From Nissolia schottii (taxonomy: Eukaryota; Streptophyta; Magnoliopsida; Fabales; Fabaceae), in the NCBI GenBank assembly GCA_003254905.1, contig QANU01110798.1:61244-125243 (forward strand): a stretch of DNA of 64,000 nucleotides. The letters run 5' to 3'. Shown piece by piece: positions 1-10,900 of this stretch. The position numbers and the translations under genes are program-made. Under the pieces are notes generated by a model that did not search any database, was not told the origin of the DNA, and worked only from the letters and a program-made list of their open reading frames with translations. Each line of letters starts with the position of its first letter. Within the stretch, counting starts at the first letter, position 1.

Positions 1-563
1 GGTTCGTCCCTAGTTAAAACTTAACAATTTTTACTTATATGACAACACATGATTAGATGAAAATATAAATAAGGCATAGAAATTAATCTCGAGTATTTTG
101 CTTATGTTCTAGCAAATGTGAGAACTAAAACACATCCCTCACAATTAATACTAGGCTGCTATGTCAAGTTTGCAAGACTTAACATCAAGCATGGCCTAAT
201 TCCACCTTAAAAATTAAGTCAAAATGAAAAGAGGAGAAGCATGGCAATCAACATTGGAAACTGTTTGACTTTGATATCAACACTGCAATCAAATCCAAAT
301 CAGTTTCTTCCTGCTTCTCGGAAGAGAAGCAGGAGCACATTTCACAACAACAATAATTTTGCGCTTAGCAAAAGAAATTAGTAACCTTCTCTGCAAAAAA
401 TCACACAGATAAAGTTACTAACATGTTTCACGAAAACTATTTCAATCAGTTAAATTACAACAATCTCAATGAAGTGATGCGGACTCATTCTTGGCCCTTT
501 TGACCATTTTCAAATCAGTCATCATCCTATTCATTACTTTCTCACACAAACACACAAGAATAT
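1..563. other. Intergenic / 3' flank of the first gene
   Basis: No coding region is visible. The stretch lies downstream of the stop codon of the minus-strand gene that ends at 564, so its right part is probably that gene's 3' UTR. The rest is unremarkable AT-rich sequence. Confidence 0.5.
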
Positions 564-3500
564 TTAACCAAGCCATTGCTGGGCTCGACGGTCTCCGCTA
601 GCTCCAACCGAATGTCGAATGCTGATCTTCTCACCAGCATATTTTTGTTGAAGCCATTCAAAACCATTTACATCAAGCTTACCATTAACTGATTTCCCTT
701 GCTTCCGGCGAGCTTGTTGCTCCCGAATGGAAGCCCACAATTTCCCAATGGCATCCCTCTGCCGAGCGGTAAATCTCGCCACATTATCAAAGGCATGCTT
801 TACCAAGATATCAATGACGGTTTGGCACCTGGATAGAAATTTCAAACAAGAAAAAAGAATGTCAATGATAAAACATGTAAAAAAGACAAATATAACAGCA
901 AATAGTAACAGAATTTAGCCGTTTACCATGGTATCTTATAACGCCGCGCAGCAATCTCTAAACAAGTTATAAGGGCTTTCCTTTGTGACTTAAGGAATCT
1001 CTTAGTTTCATCCTCATCCTCCTTTATCTTCACAGCTGCCTCATTCTTTGTCTTTGACTTTTCACCTTTCTTTGCGGATCCAGGAAGTAGGGCATCAAGT
1101 CCAAATGGGTCAGCTTCCTCCCCATCATTATTATCTTTGTCTGTGGCATGCGTTTGACCACCTTCATCTACCATAACAGTGGTAACTTCCAGAGACACTG
1201 CTTCCTCTGTGTCATCATCCTCGGTTGCAACAGGAAGGTTAGATATAGCATCCTTTATTTGTCCAGCTGCTTTAGAGAACTGCAAAAAATTGGAAAATAA
1301 AGCATGAGCAAATCAATAGATATATCTTTATGGATCCAGACTGAAATATGTAACAATATCCCAATTCAAAATCTGGTGACTATGCAAAAGATAAATACAA
1401 CAGATCAAATCTGGACAATTTTTTTTAAGCAACTAGTTTGATGCAGTAGTAGTCTCCAAATACAGAGTCAGGTATCAGCAAGTGGAGTGTTGAGCCAGGA
1501 ATTCAACAGCTAAATAATAAAAATTATCCAAGTACGAGAAGAATGTTGAAACATGAAACTAAACCACCACCTCTACCCCAACAAAACAAATATGGTTACC
1601 ACACATCACGCACAGATGTACCCCCATGCCCCATTATGCATCTATCACGAAAAGTGTATGGCAAGGCTGACTACAGTGGATGGCTGTGGTGGTGATATGA
1701 TACTTATCAGTAAGTCTAATCTACTTGAAATTGATCTTATTATTCCTCAGGAAGATTTTTCTGCTAGTCAAATCAAGTCTTTGAGAGACTACACCCACAC
1801 ATTTATGTCCATCTTTGGTGACAATTCGTGTACACAGAAAACTAATGAATTGATCTGTAATTTGAAAAATTCAAAGATAGTTACATAAAAGCAATAACAA
1901 CTGTTATGAATATTATGATTTATGCACAAAAAAGAAAAGCGCATGCCAAACCCATTGCATATCATTCTAATCCAATATACTTCTAATTTCCTTGGGTAGG
2001 AAGAAAATTATTGTAGGTGTAGTCGGTAGGTTTAACAAAAATGTTAAGTGAGAATCATACCACAAAGCTGTCATCCGTATATATATCATTTGCCACTACA
2101 GCCCTAATTGTCCAGGTTGCCAGTTGATTCCTTTGTTTCTTATTGAGGTACTACAATTAAACAACATCAAGGGAGGTCAGGAAGTTCTTAATAATGAACT
2201 CTCTTTAATGTGAAAAATAATCACTAGTGATGAATATCTTGAACAAAATGTTAATCTTACTTCTTTGGTATTTTGTGCTTCTGAGAACAGAGAATGATAA
2301 TCTGCCCGCACTGAAGGATCTGTGCAAGGGGTAGATGATGACATTGCAGCTTCTAATATGGCAAAAAAATAATCACTAGTTCCAGACTTTACACTTCCTG
2401 CTTGAATCAGTTGTATAGCAAGCTTTGCAGCCTTGTTGATCTTCGCAGGGTTCTTGATGTGCGAAGTTATCTTCTGCATGGCCTCAATAACTTGTGCTTC
2501 AGAAGCATCCGTAGAGGTTTTAAACTTCAAGCTTTTTTTTGGTGCTGTAGCTGAATTCACAATGGATAATGCAGGTTCAGACTTCAGAAAAATTAAGAAC
2601 CTAAACTCCACGTCATTTAAAAAACATGCATGGAAGTAAATACGAAAGCAATAACTGCCTAATATACATTTGAAAAAACATGGAACAAAATAGACCAAAC
2701 TTTTAATCCCCATTGTATTTATTGCAACACTGTAAACCAAGGTAAGCTCAAACAGAGTTCTGTTAGATAAAACAGCGCAAGGGGTTCTTAAATTAAGATA
2801 CCTTTCAGTATGTAGCAATCAACTTAAGTCGTAAATAACAAAAGGATCTAAACCTTATCCCACTAAATATTAAAGATGGGAATTACTAAGAGTTTGATAC
2901 AACTTTTTGGCCAATAGGCCATATGTTGTTCCTATGAGTGGGGACGATTAGTGCCACGGGTGAGAGAAAATCATACATAAGTATACTACAATCTAGGTCT
3001 TGTAAACATCACTTAATTGATTTGCAAGTAGAAAGGCACTTGTTCCCTTTAATCGGATTCAAGTATTGTGAATGGGAAAAAAAATGAGAGACTTTTAACA
3101 ATAGTGAGCCAATTCAGCTCGAACCAGACTAGGAGAATCCGGATACTGATTCCTGTAGCCCAATCGAATGGTAAAGGAATATCTTTCACATCCCTTGCAC
3201 TCAGTTGTCACCACGATCGCGCACCACGATCGCGTAACCATGGAATCTAAACTAGTATTGAACGAAAGCTCGTTCCCCTCACGGCAAAATTGATCAAAAG
3301 AACGAACAGAATGACTTCCTAACCCTACAAGGTTCTCAGCAACAGAGCAGAACAAAAGAAACAAGAAACAGATATTTTTCCCAAAACAAACCCTAGCCTA
3401 GGGTGCTATGCATTTAAGAAAATTGCAGCGATTGCTTTGCTAAAGAAATGAATAATTGAATTTAAGAAGGTCAGAGGAATTAAGTGACCTTGAGTGTCGG

Positions 3501-3714
3501 ATGGAGGAGTAGGGTTGGGGCGCTTGAGAGCACTCTTGAGGATTGGCTTCGGCGCTGGTGCTGGTGCTGGTGCTGCTGCAACTTGAGACGATTCCGCTTT
3601 GTTGTTGTCGTTGTTGTTGGCAGCAACAATTGGTTGTGGCGATTCATTGGGGGCTTGAGGAGGAAGAGTGTTTGAAGAAGGAGGAGGCAATCCCTCGAAC
3701 AGATTGCCCGCCAT
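564..3714 (-). CDS. Five-exon gene, conserved-looking plant protein of unknown function (about 407 aa)
   Basis: Spliced model on the minus strand: 3489-3714, 2261-2550, 2061-2150, 927-1279, 564-828. All introns are GT-AG and the phases agree (226+290+90+353+265 = 1224 nt). The start chosen is the Met of MAGNLFEGLPPP at 3714; the frame stays open to an upstream Met at 3789. The exon 2 acceptor could instead leave the exon starting at 2544, which keeps the frame. Visible parts are a Pro/Ala-rich N-terminus (PAPAPAPKPILKSALKRP), a helical block in exon 2 (IEAMQKITSHIKNPAKINKAAK), an acidic then Lys-rich stretch in exon 4, and a basic C-terminus (REQQARRKQGKS, QQKYAGEKISIRH). There is no signal peptide or membrane segment; the basic and acidic blocks suggest a nuclear protein, which is inference. 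I do not recognise the family, so no function is given. Intron 3 (1280-2060) and intron 1 (about 2551-3488) hold only chance ORFs. Confidence 0.8.
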
Positions 3715-4049
3715 AGCAACCGCTACTGTTAGCTGCTTCCGATTCTCCGATAACCCAGCCAACCCCGCTTTCCCTAGTCCCAGCTCCAAACGCCAAACAA
3801 TAGTTATGAATTTTTTTACAAGCTGAGGTTTGTTGTTTCTTTCTAAACGACGAGAAAAGATGATGTAAAATTAGGGTAAACCTCTAAACTAAAGGGAGGG
3901 GAATCCCTAACAATTGGGTAAAAACTCAAGAAACGGTGGTGAAATCGACGGACACAGACACAATATGACATGTAACAGGGTGATAAACTAATTTTAAAAT
4001 TTTATAAGATGTGAAGATCACACACACAGATATAGATATATATATATAT

Positions 4050-4410
4050 ATATAGATATAAAATTAAATATTTATATTAATATTTAATATTTTTATTAAT
4101 ATCAAATTATTAATTTTGAATGTTTTTTTAAATTTTTTTTAAAATATAGAAAACATTTAAGATATTTTCATGTGTCAATACTTATTAATTTTTTGAGAAT
4201 TTATATTATTATAAATTATTAAATATTTCAAATATTTTTTACTTGGACACGACACTGACACAACTCAAAAAATGTTCAAAAATATCTTAAACACGGTTAA
4301 TTGTAAATGTTTTATTTGGACACTTTTGGACACATGTGACACGTATATCGAATAAGTGTTTGTGTATCAGTATATGTGGTGTGTCGGACACGAGGATATG
4401 ACACTTTCAT
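4050..4410. repeat. Dispersed repeat, related inverted copy at 58310-58690
   Basis: An AT-rich stretch followed by GACAC-rich words (cttggacacgacactgaca, gtgtgtcggacacgagg). The reverse complement of about 58310-58690 carries the same order of landmarks: an ATATT-rich start, TTCAAGATATTTT, TACTTATTAATTTT, TATTATAAATTATT, then ACATGTG and GTGTTTGT words. No coding capacity and no clear termini were found, so the class is unknown. The two copies flank most of the window in opposite orientation. Confidence 0.5.
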
Positions 4411-4659
4411 GAAGTATTTGTACTTCTTAGGTCCTTAGTAGGTCTTTGGCATCTTCATTCGAGACTAGTAGGTCCGTAATATAAAAAATGTGCCAGCTAG
4501 GTCCCTAGTATTTTCTGTCGATTTCCTTGTTATTCCCTCCGTCCATGTACTCAATGACAGAAAGTGAGGTGGCAGGTAACGAATCATTTGATCCACAAAG
4601 TGATGTTGTTTTGCATAAAACAAAACAACATCATTTTGCTCGAAGACACCTACAACCAT

Positions 4660-6345
4660 CACTATTAGAAAAATGCTAAATATCAACAGATTTTTTTGGT
4701 AAATTTATATGAATTACCGACAGATTTCTAAGGTTTCAGTGGATTCTTTGTCAGATATTATTTGTTGATAATGAGCTCATCAGTAACTAATTATCAACAG
4801 ATAATGAATCTGTCAATAATTAGCAGCAGATATATTTTCTGATAATTCTTAGAAACAACACCTATTAGAATGGTTACCGACAAATATATCTGCTAGTAAA
4901 TGTTTTCAAATTTAAAAAAAATATAAAAATGCTAAAAATATATATATACAAATAAAAATAAATATTATTATTAATCATCATAACCAAAATATATTAATTC
5001 AAAACACAAAACATATTCTTTATTACAAAAATCATAAAACCTTACATTATTACATTATTATTAGTCAATAATGGATTCTCTACCCTAAGACTAATAAATA
5101 AAACCTAATTCGATCTTGCAGTAGACATTATCTATCGTTAGAGACTTGGTTATCTGCTGACAGAAAATTCCTTATCATCATAGACCCAATCACCTCTGCA
5201 ATGGGTAATTGTCTACTGACCCACGATAAAATCTCAAAACTACTAAACCCTAATTTGATGATGGTGGACCATCTGCTAGTCGAAAAAGATTCCCCCTCTA
5301 TGCATCTAGACCATAAATCCTTTCAAGGAGAGCAATTCAACGTTAATGATCATCTACAAACAATATCCATGAGTTTGAGGGAGGTGGTTCTGAACGAGGA
5401 GGTGGAGGTCCACTTGGTGGCTCACTTTTGTATGTCATATTCTAAAAAAAACATAAATATACAAGACAATAAAATATAAATACACAAATTAACTTCAACT
5501 CTAATTCTAATCCAAGCCCTACAACACAAACTATAAACATAACATAATCATTACCCTAACACTACCACTAACATTAACCCTAACATTAACTTAACCCTAA
5601 ATCCTAACACTAACACTAGCAAAACATATATAACCCTAAACATAACACAAATCCTAAACCTAAACTATACCCAAATCAATTTTGAACTTACTCTTAAATC
5701 ATAGATCAAAAATCACAATAAAACAATAATAGTCACACAACACAATCACATTCAGTTCAACCAAAGTAAAATAAAATAAAACAAAAAAGACAATTAAAAG
5801 ACTAATAGTGATGGTGGCGGAGGCAGAGGCATGGTGGTAGGGAGGCAGGGGTGTGGTGAAAGCAGCTGTGACGGTAAAAAGGAAGTAAGGCATGACGGTT
5901 GGTGGCGTCGGGAGAAGGCCAAGGGCATGGTGGCTGGTGGCATCGGAGCTGGCAGGGAGGCAGGTGGTGGATTCAACAGTGGTGGATTCGGTGGTGGTGG
6001 ATTTGGCGGTGGTAGGGGTGTGGGGCGGGGTGGGGGCAATGGTGGGTGGTGAATTTAGCAATGATGGGGGCGTCGACTATGGTGAGATGGATTTGACGAT
6101 GGTCATGGCGGTGGGTTAGGAGAGTGAAAGGTAGAAAGACTGGAGAAAATGAGGAAGAAGAAAAGATTCACATATTTAAGGACGTGCGACCATTATCCGC
6201 TAGTAAACTTTTAAAATCCGCCGATAATCCCAAAAATGAAACACATCATTTTATTTGTGCAAGAATTCTCTCGCTCAGTGAAATCTGAATACTATCTGAT
6301 AAATATGCCGCTATTTTGACATATTGGTCAGTAATAACTAACCCT
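4660..6345. mobile_element. CACTA-type (En/Spm-like) DNA element remnant, left end visible
   Basis: At 4660 the sequence CACTATTAGAAAAA begins, the form of a plant CACTA terminal repeat and like soybean Tgm ends. It is followed by many short subterminal motifs in both orientations (ATCAACAGAT, ACCGACAGAT, TTGATAATGAG, ATCTGTCAATAAT). Similar motifs recur at 6190-6340 (ATCCGCTAGTAAA, CCGCCGATAATCC, TTGGTCAGTAAT), so the right end should lie near or beyond 6340, but no matching terminal repeat was found and the right end is probably lost. No transposase is visible. The interior holds degenerate ACCCTAA-type words (5500-5660) and a G-rich, C-poor block (5810-6120). Element class is fairly secure, limits are not. 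Confidence 0.6.
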
Positions 6346-6387
6346 AACCTTAAATGAATAACTGGAGCTATTAAATGAAATTTGGAT

Positions 6388-6417
6388 CCTCTAAAGTGAG
6401 ATTGCTCACTTTAGAGG
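6388..6417. repeat. Perfect hairpin, 13-bp arms and 4-nt loop
   Basis: CCTCTAAAGTGAG, loop ATTG, then its exact reverse complement. Related words (AAAGTGATGGATCTCAC, AAAAAGTGAGACCC) follow within 60 bases, so this may be the edge of a small foldback element. It does not sit next to a gene end. Confidence 0.6.
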
Positions 6418-7284
6418 GTAAAGTGATGGATCTCACTATTGGATTAATAAAGTAAAAAAGTGAGACCCATATCATTTTATTGATTGAATGGTGAAATCTC
6501 TCATTTCTATTATCTATTATACTTTCATAAAAGGAGGTCCTCATGGACACATGTCACCTCCTCAACAAGCAAGTTTCCCTCCCAAAATTACTTTCGTCCC
6601 TCTCAACACACTTTAAACTAATAATAATAATAATAAAATATTAAATAATTTTTATTTCACATGCTGATCTTTTATTTTAATAAATGCATTCATATTTCTT
6701 AAAAGATTTTTTTATTACACAATACTTTTTATCTATTTATTCAAAGAGTTTAATTTTTATATTTTGCCAATATAAAAGAGTTGTACACTCTTATTTAATT
6801 ATGTGTTGTCACATTAGTCAAAGTAATTAATTTTCACAATCACTACCTCAAAATGAATCATTTTTGTTGATGTAGTAACATATAATTGGATAATAGTACA
6901 AAATTCTTTTACACTGATAATGCATATATAGAAATTAAGTTTTTTTTAAATATATCATCTTCTTCCTTGAATGATAAAAGAGTGTTGCATTTTAACTATG
7001 TACGAGTTGTCAATTAAATATTTTATCTTTAATGTCTATTATCTTAATTTCTAACCAAAATACCCTTCATTAATAATTATACATATTAAAAAATGAGTTT
7101 AATTGTTATTCATTGACAATATAAAATTTTTCTACGCTATTATCCAATCAAATTTTGCCCACTTAGCAAAATATTTACTCTCATGACCACTAATTCAAAT
7201 GTTATGTATATTAGATGATTTAATTGTATGATAATGTAAAATAAATTATTAGACCTTATACAATCAAGCATTATAATTATAAAA

Positions 7285-7501
7285 AATGTTACATGTACAC
7301 CCAATTTTATACACTCATACATACACCATTAATAATGTACAAACTTTATTCTCATGAGTGCACAAACATTACAAACTTATAGATGATATGTTTAATTATA
7401 CTTAATTAAGTGCACAAACATTACATACATTAAAACACAAACTTTATGTATATAAGTACATGGTGTATGTATGGTGTATATTTTTTGGTGTACGTGTAGT
7501 A
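7285..7501. mobile_element. Small MITE-like inverted repeat
   Basis: The left part reads ATGTACACCCAATTTTATAC and ends on CATACATACACCATTAAT. The reverse complement of the right part reads CGTACACCAAAAAATATACACC and then CATACATACACCATGTAC. There is no coding capacity. Words such as GTGCACAAACATTACA are repeated directly inside. Similar start words appear near 31450. Termini and target duplication are not defined. Confidence 0.45.
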
Positions 7502-7780
7502 GGACTCTTATATTATTAGACATTATCCTATCAAGTTTGGCAAACAAACACTTGTTACACTGAACCATCCATCTTTAAAAAGTACGTGGAAAATTGATGT
7601 TATACTACAAAAATACTTACACCCCTCATTAGTTTTGGCCTTTTTTTTAAAAAAAAAATTACATATTTTCTCTTTTTTATCCTTAAAATGCACGTGTAGG
7701 CAGGGTAGCTTTAACGTCCATTAGAAGATCAGGCTCCTTCCTCCATGAGGAGGAAAGACTCTCTCTTTTTAACATTTTGA

Positions 7781-7960
7781 GAATGTATTCTCTCATATTA
7801 AATATGATCATGTTTAATTATATAATGAGAGAAAAAGATATAAATATTTTGAATAAATGAAACTCTCTTAAAATTAATAAGACTCAATTTAAATATTTGT
7901 GTTTTATTTTTTCATTATATGACCAAACATAATCATATTTAACATAAGAGAATTCATTCC
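7781..7960. mobile_element. MITE-like foldback element with roughly 85-bp arms
   Basis: The left arm runs GAATGTATTCTCTCATATTA and on through ATGATCATGTTTAATTATAT. The reverse complement of the right end reads GGAATGAATTCTCTTATGTT, then ATGATTATGTTTGGTCATAT. The arms meet almost directly, so the whole unit could fold into one imperfect stem. No gene content; superfamily not assigned. Confidence 0.55.
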
Positions 7961-10900
7961 CCTCTCTTTAGTCCATTTTATCTCTCACTTTCACTTTTTA
8001 AATATACTAAAAATATGGATCTAAATATAATTATGTCTAATACATTAATTTTTCAATGAACCAAAAAATTAAAATTAACAGATAAAATAGACTAAACAAA
8101 ATAGTAATCATAGTAAAAATAGATTCTTTATATAAAATTCTCAAGTGACTTTGTCATATATAAATTTTTGTCATTAGTTAAAAACGTGACTTGAGTCATA
8201 GTTTAACAAAAAAAAATGCACAATTCATTAAACTTTTGAGGAATGTTATATGCACAATAAAATTTGAATAACAATCATATAACTCTCACAAAATTATGAA
8301 TTTCATCATACTCACATTTTCTCTCCATGATAGGGTTCATGCTTTTGTGAGAAAGTTATATGGTTGTTGTCTGTTTTTGGTGGTTTTTGGTATTACTGAT
8401 GACAACAAATAATTGATAAGTTCACTTTGTTTTAGGATCTCAATTTGGGAAATTGAACTAGTTTCTCTTGTGGAGTATCAAAACATAATTGAAGTGCCCG
8501 AGAAATATATATTTACCCATTGTATTGTTGCTTTATTCTCGATAGATGACACTAGAGTTGTCAATTTATGACTTTTGTAAGTTTACACTCAAGTTTTAGT
8601 TTCAGAGTATAGAGGCAAATGTTTAGAAACTTAAATCGATGGGTAATATACAGAATTACTGATTGTATTGTCAATACCAATGTATGATTTTTTTTGCTTG
8701 CAACTTAATTATTTTTATTCAAGTTCTATTTGTAGATGAGGATTAGAAGGAAAATTGTTAAGAACTTTACAATTAACAGTTATTTTTATGTTTCTTATTT
8801 GATAAGCTTCGGTTCCAAAGTTATAAGTACAATGATTAGTGTTCCAGAGTTATAAGTACAATGACTTGTGTATAGAAACCTAATTGTAGAGAATAATGTT
8901 TTATAGATGAGTTTGAATTGACAAAATTACAAAGAAAGAAAATCGTGAGAAAAGGAAAAGAAAAAGGGTGTCTAATCTAAAAGAGAAAAGAAAATGGTGA
9001 AGGTCGGGATGTGTATTTGGCTTTTCTCATGCTTTATAATGCCGTTGGAGGCGTGAGGCGAGCGTGTAAGAGTGAGTGTTGCAAGTGTGTGATCCTAGGA
9101 ACTCAGAAATTACGTTCCTGATGGGTTCTATTTATAGAGAAAACTAGACACTAACACTAGTTACATAACCACCTTCTGACGCCCTAGCGCCATAGCCTTT
9201 GGATTTGAATTTTGTGGTCCAAACTATGCTTCCTTATGAGAAACCTTCAAACACAGAGTTTCACTTGTCCACACATCTCCAATCCAACAAGCCATTTGTC
9301 GCATTACTAACCTTCAGACTTCTTGGTAACTGTTGCAAGCCTTCAGAGTCTTGATATCAAGTGTCATCTTGTCAATTCTTAGATTCGGAGAATAATTGTC
9401 ATGGACCTTCGTATTGTCACACCACATGTCACAACTTTCACCGTTTGATGGAATCGTAATTGCCATCAACCTTTCCATCGTCAAGCCATGTATCATGTTT
9501 TGGGCCTTCAGATTAATAAGTAACTGTTGACCTCCCCCAATGAGTTTTCACATGTCCCATCTATCATGACTTTAGCATAATACTTATAATTTTCTAAGTC
9601 CATTATAATACTGGAGCCTTATAGACCCTAAGTTCAATAGTCCTTCAACATTATGGATATTACCCTTAGCTCTGTCATAATTGGTGTTATTTGTGGCTTG
9701 AATGCTTCTCCTTTATTTTTGGTTTCTACAATTTGGAAGGATAGGAATTAACATTTCTCTTCCATTAGTTAATGAATGGTTACAAGGGTTTTTTTTGTAG
9801 CTTATAAATACAAGGCATTTTCTCTCTTGAAAAACCATCTCAAACATAAACACTATCTCCCATAGAGAAGTTTGTTTTCTTTCTCCTCTTTATAACATTT
9901 GGTTGAGAGATTATTGAGTGTATACACTGGAGGTGTATTTGGGGTTTGGGATATAGAGAATAGTTCATAAACTTTTTTGTTTCCTTGTTTTCTTCATTGT
10001 ATCATTTTAAATCAATTGCAAGTTGATAGTCTTGTGACAAGTTTTACGCTGAACCACATTTTGTCATAATATATCCACTCTTTTCCGTTATTATATAACA
10101 ATTTGAAATGTCAACCTCCAATTGTCATGGACAAATAAAAATTTTAGGATAACATTATTTAAATTTTATTTTACAAATAACATTTTTATATAATTTTACG
10201 CATGACAATGTCACGGAAAAATCTCACATCCACTCTCAACGTTAATATTGGTAATCCTTCCTGCATTTGGGGTAACCAAAATCCCTGACTTTCACATTAG
10301 AGCAACATTCATATTGAAGTAACATTATTTATTTCTGGGTTAGCTGTTGACATCAGAAGTGGGTGGGAAAATTAGGAGTGAAGAACACAGAGAATAGAAT
10401 CTACCGGAAAATGAAAAGAGGGTGGAGTTAATTAATTGATATTCATCCACATAGGACACGAGTTAGCGAGCCGTAAAGCAAGGAATCACACTCACTCGCA
10501 CCCAAAATAATCAGCTCGCTAACAATCAAAAGATGGTGGGTAGTGATCCCTCTACATTTCTTCCCTCCTAACTTTTTTGTTTTTTCCGTCTCTCTTTCTC
10601 TCCCTCGAGGCAGTAGCTCAGCCGACAATTAATACACCGATTTTATTTTTGTATCCATTGAATCATAGACATGCAAATTTTATTATCAGAAACTCAACTA
10701 ACTTAATTTGATCCATTTGAGAGTCCTCCTATGGGGTAGGGATTTTTTAATTATTTTTTAACGATTAAATCCGACTAGGTTAAAAGAGGAGGCAAAATTG
10801 TTGCTACTATTTGATCCATATTTGTCTCTAAACTATGCTAGGATTTTTTAAAAGAATAAAACATCCAATAATATTTTGTGTACAACTAAAAAATATATGA

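Noticed and set aside
1553-1888. 111-codon plus-strand ORF inside intron 3 of the first gene
   Set aside because: It sits in an intron of a well-supported minus-strand gene, has no recognisable domain and lacks other gene features.
3095-3364. 89-codon minus-strand ORF in intron 1 of the first gene
   Set aside because: It does not fit the splice phases and shows no family motif.
5797-5808. CTAATAGTG as the right end of the CACTA element
   Set aside because: Only nine bases match the terminal repeat, the flanking three bases do not duplicate the left target, and subterminal motifs continue to 6340.
5794-6119. Glycine-rich and proline-rich ORFs
   Set aside because: They arise from a GGT/GGC-skewed block on opposite strands. 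No start context, introns or family marks support a gene.
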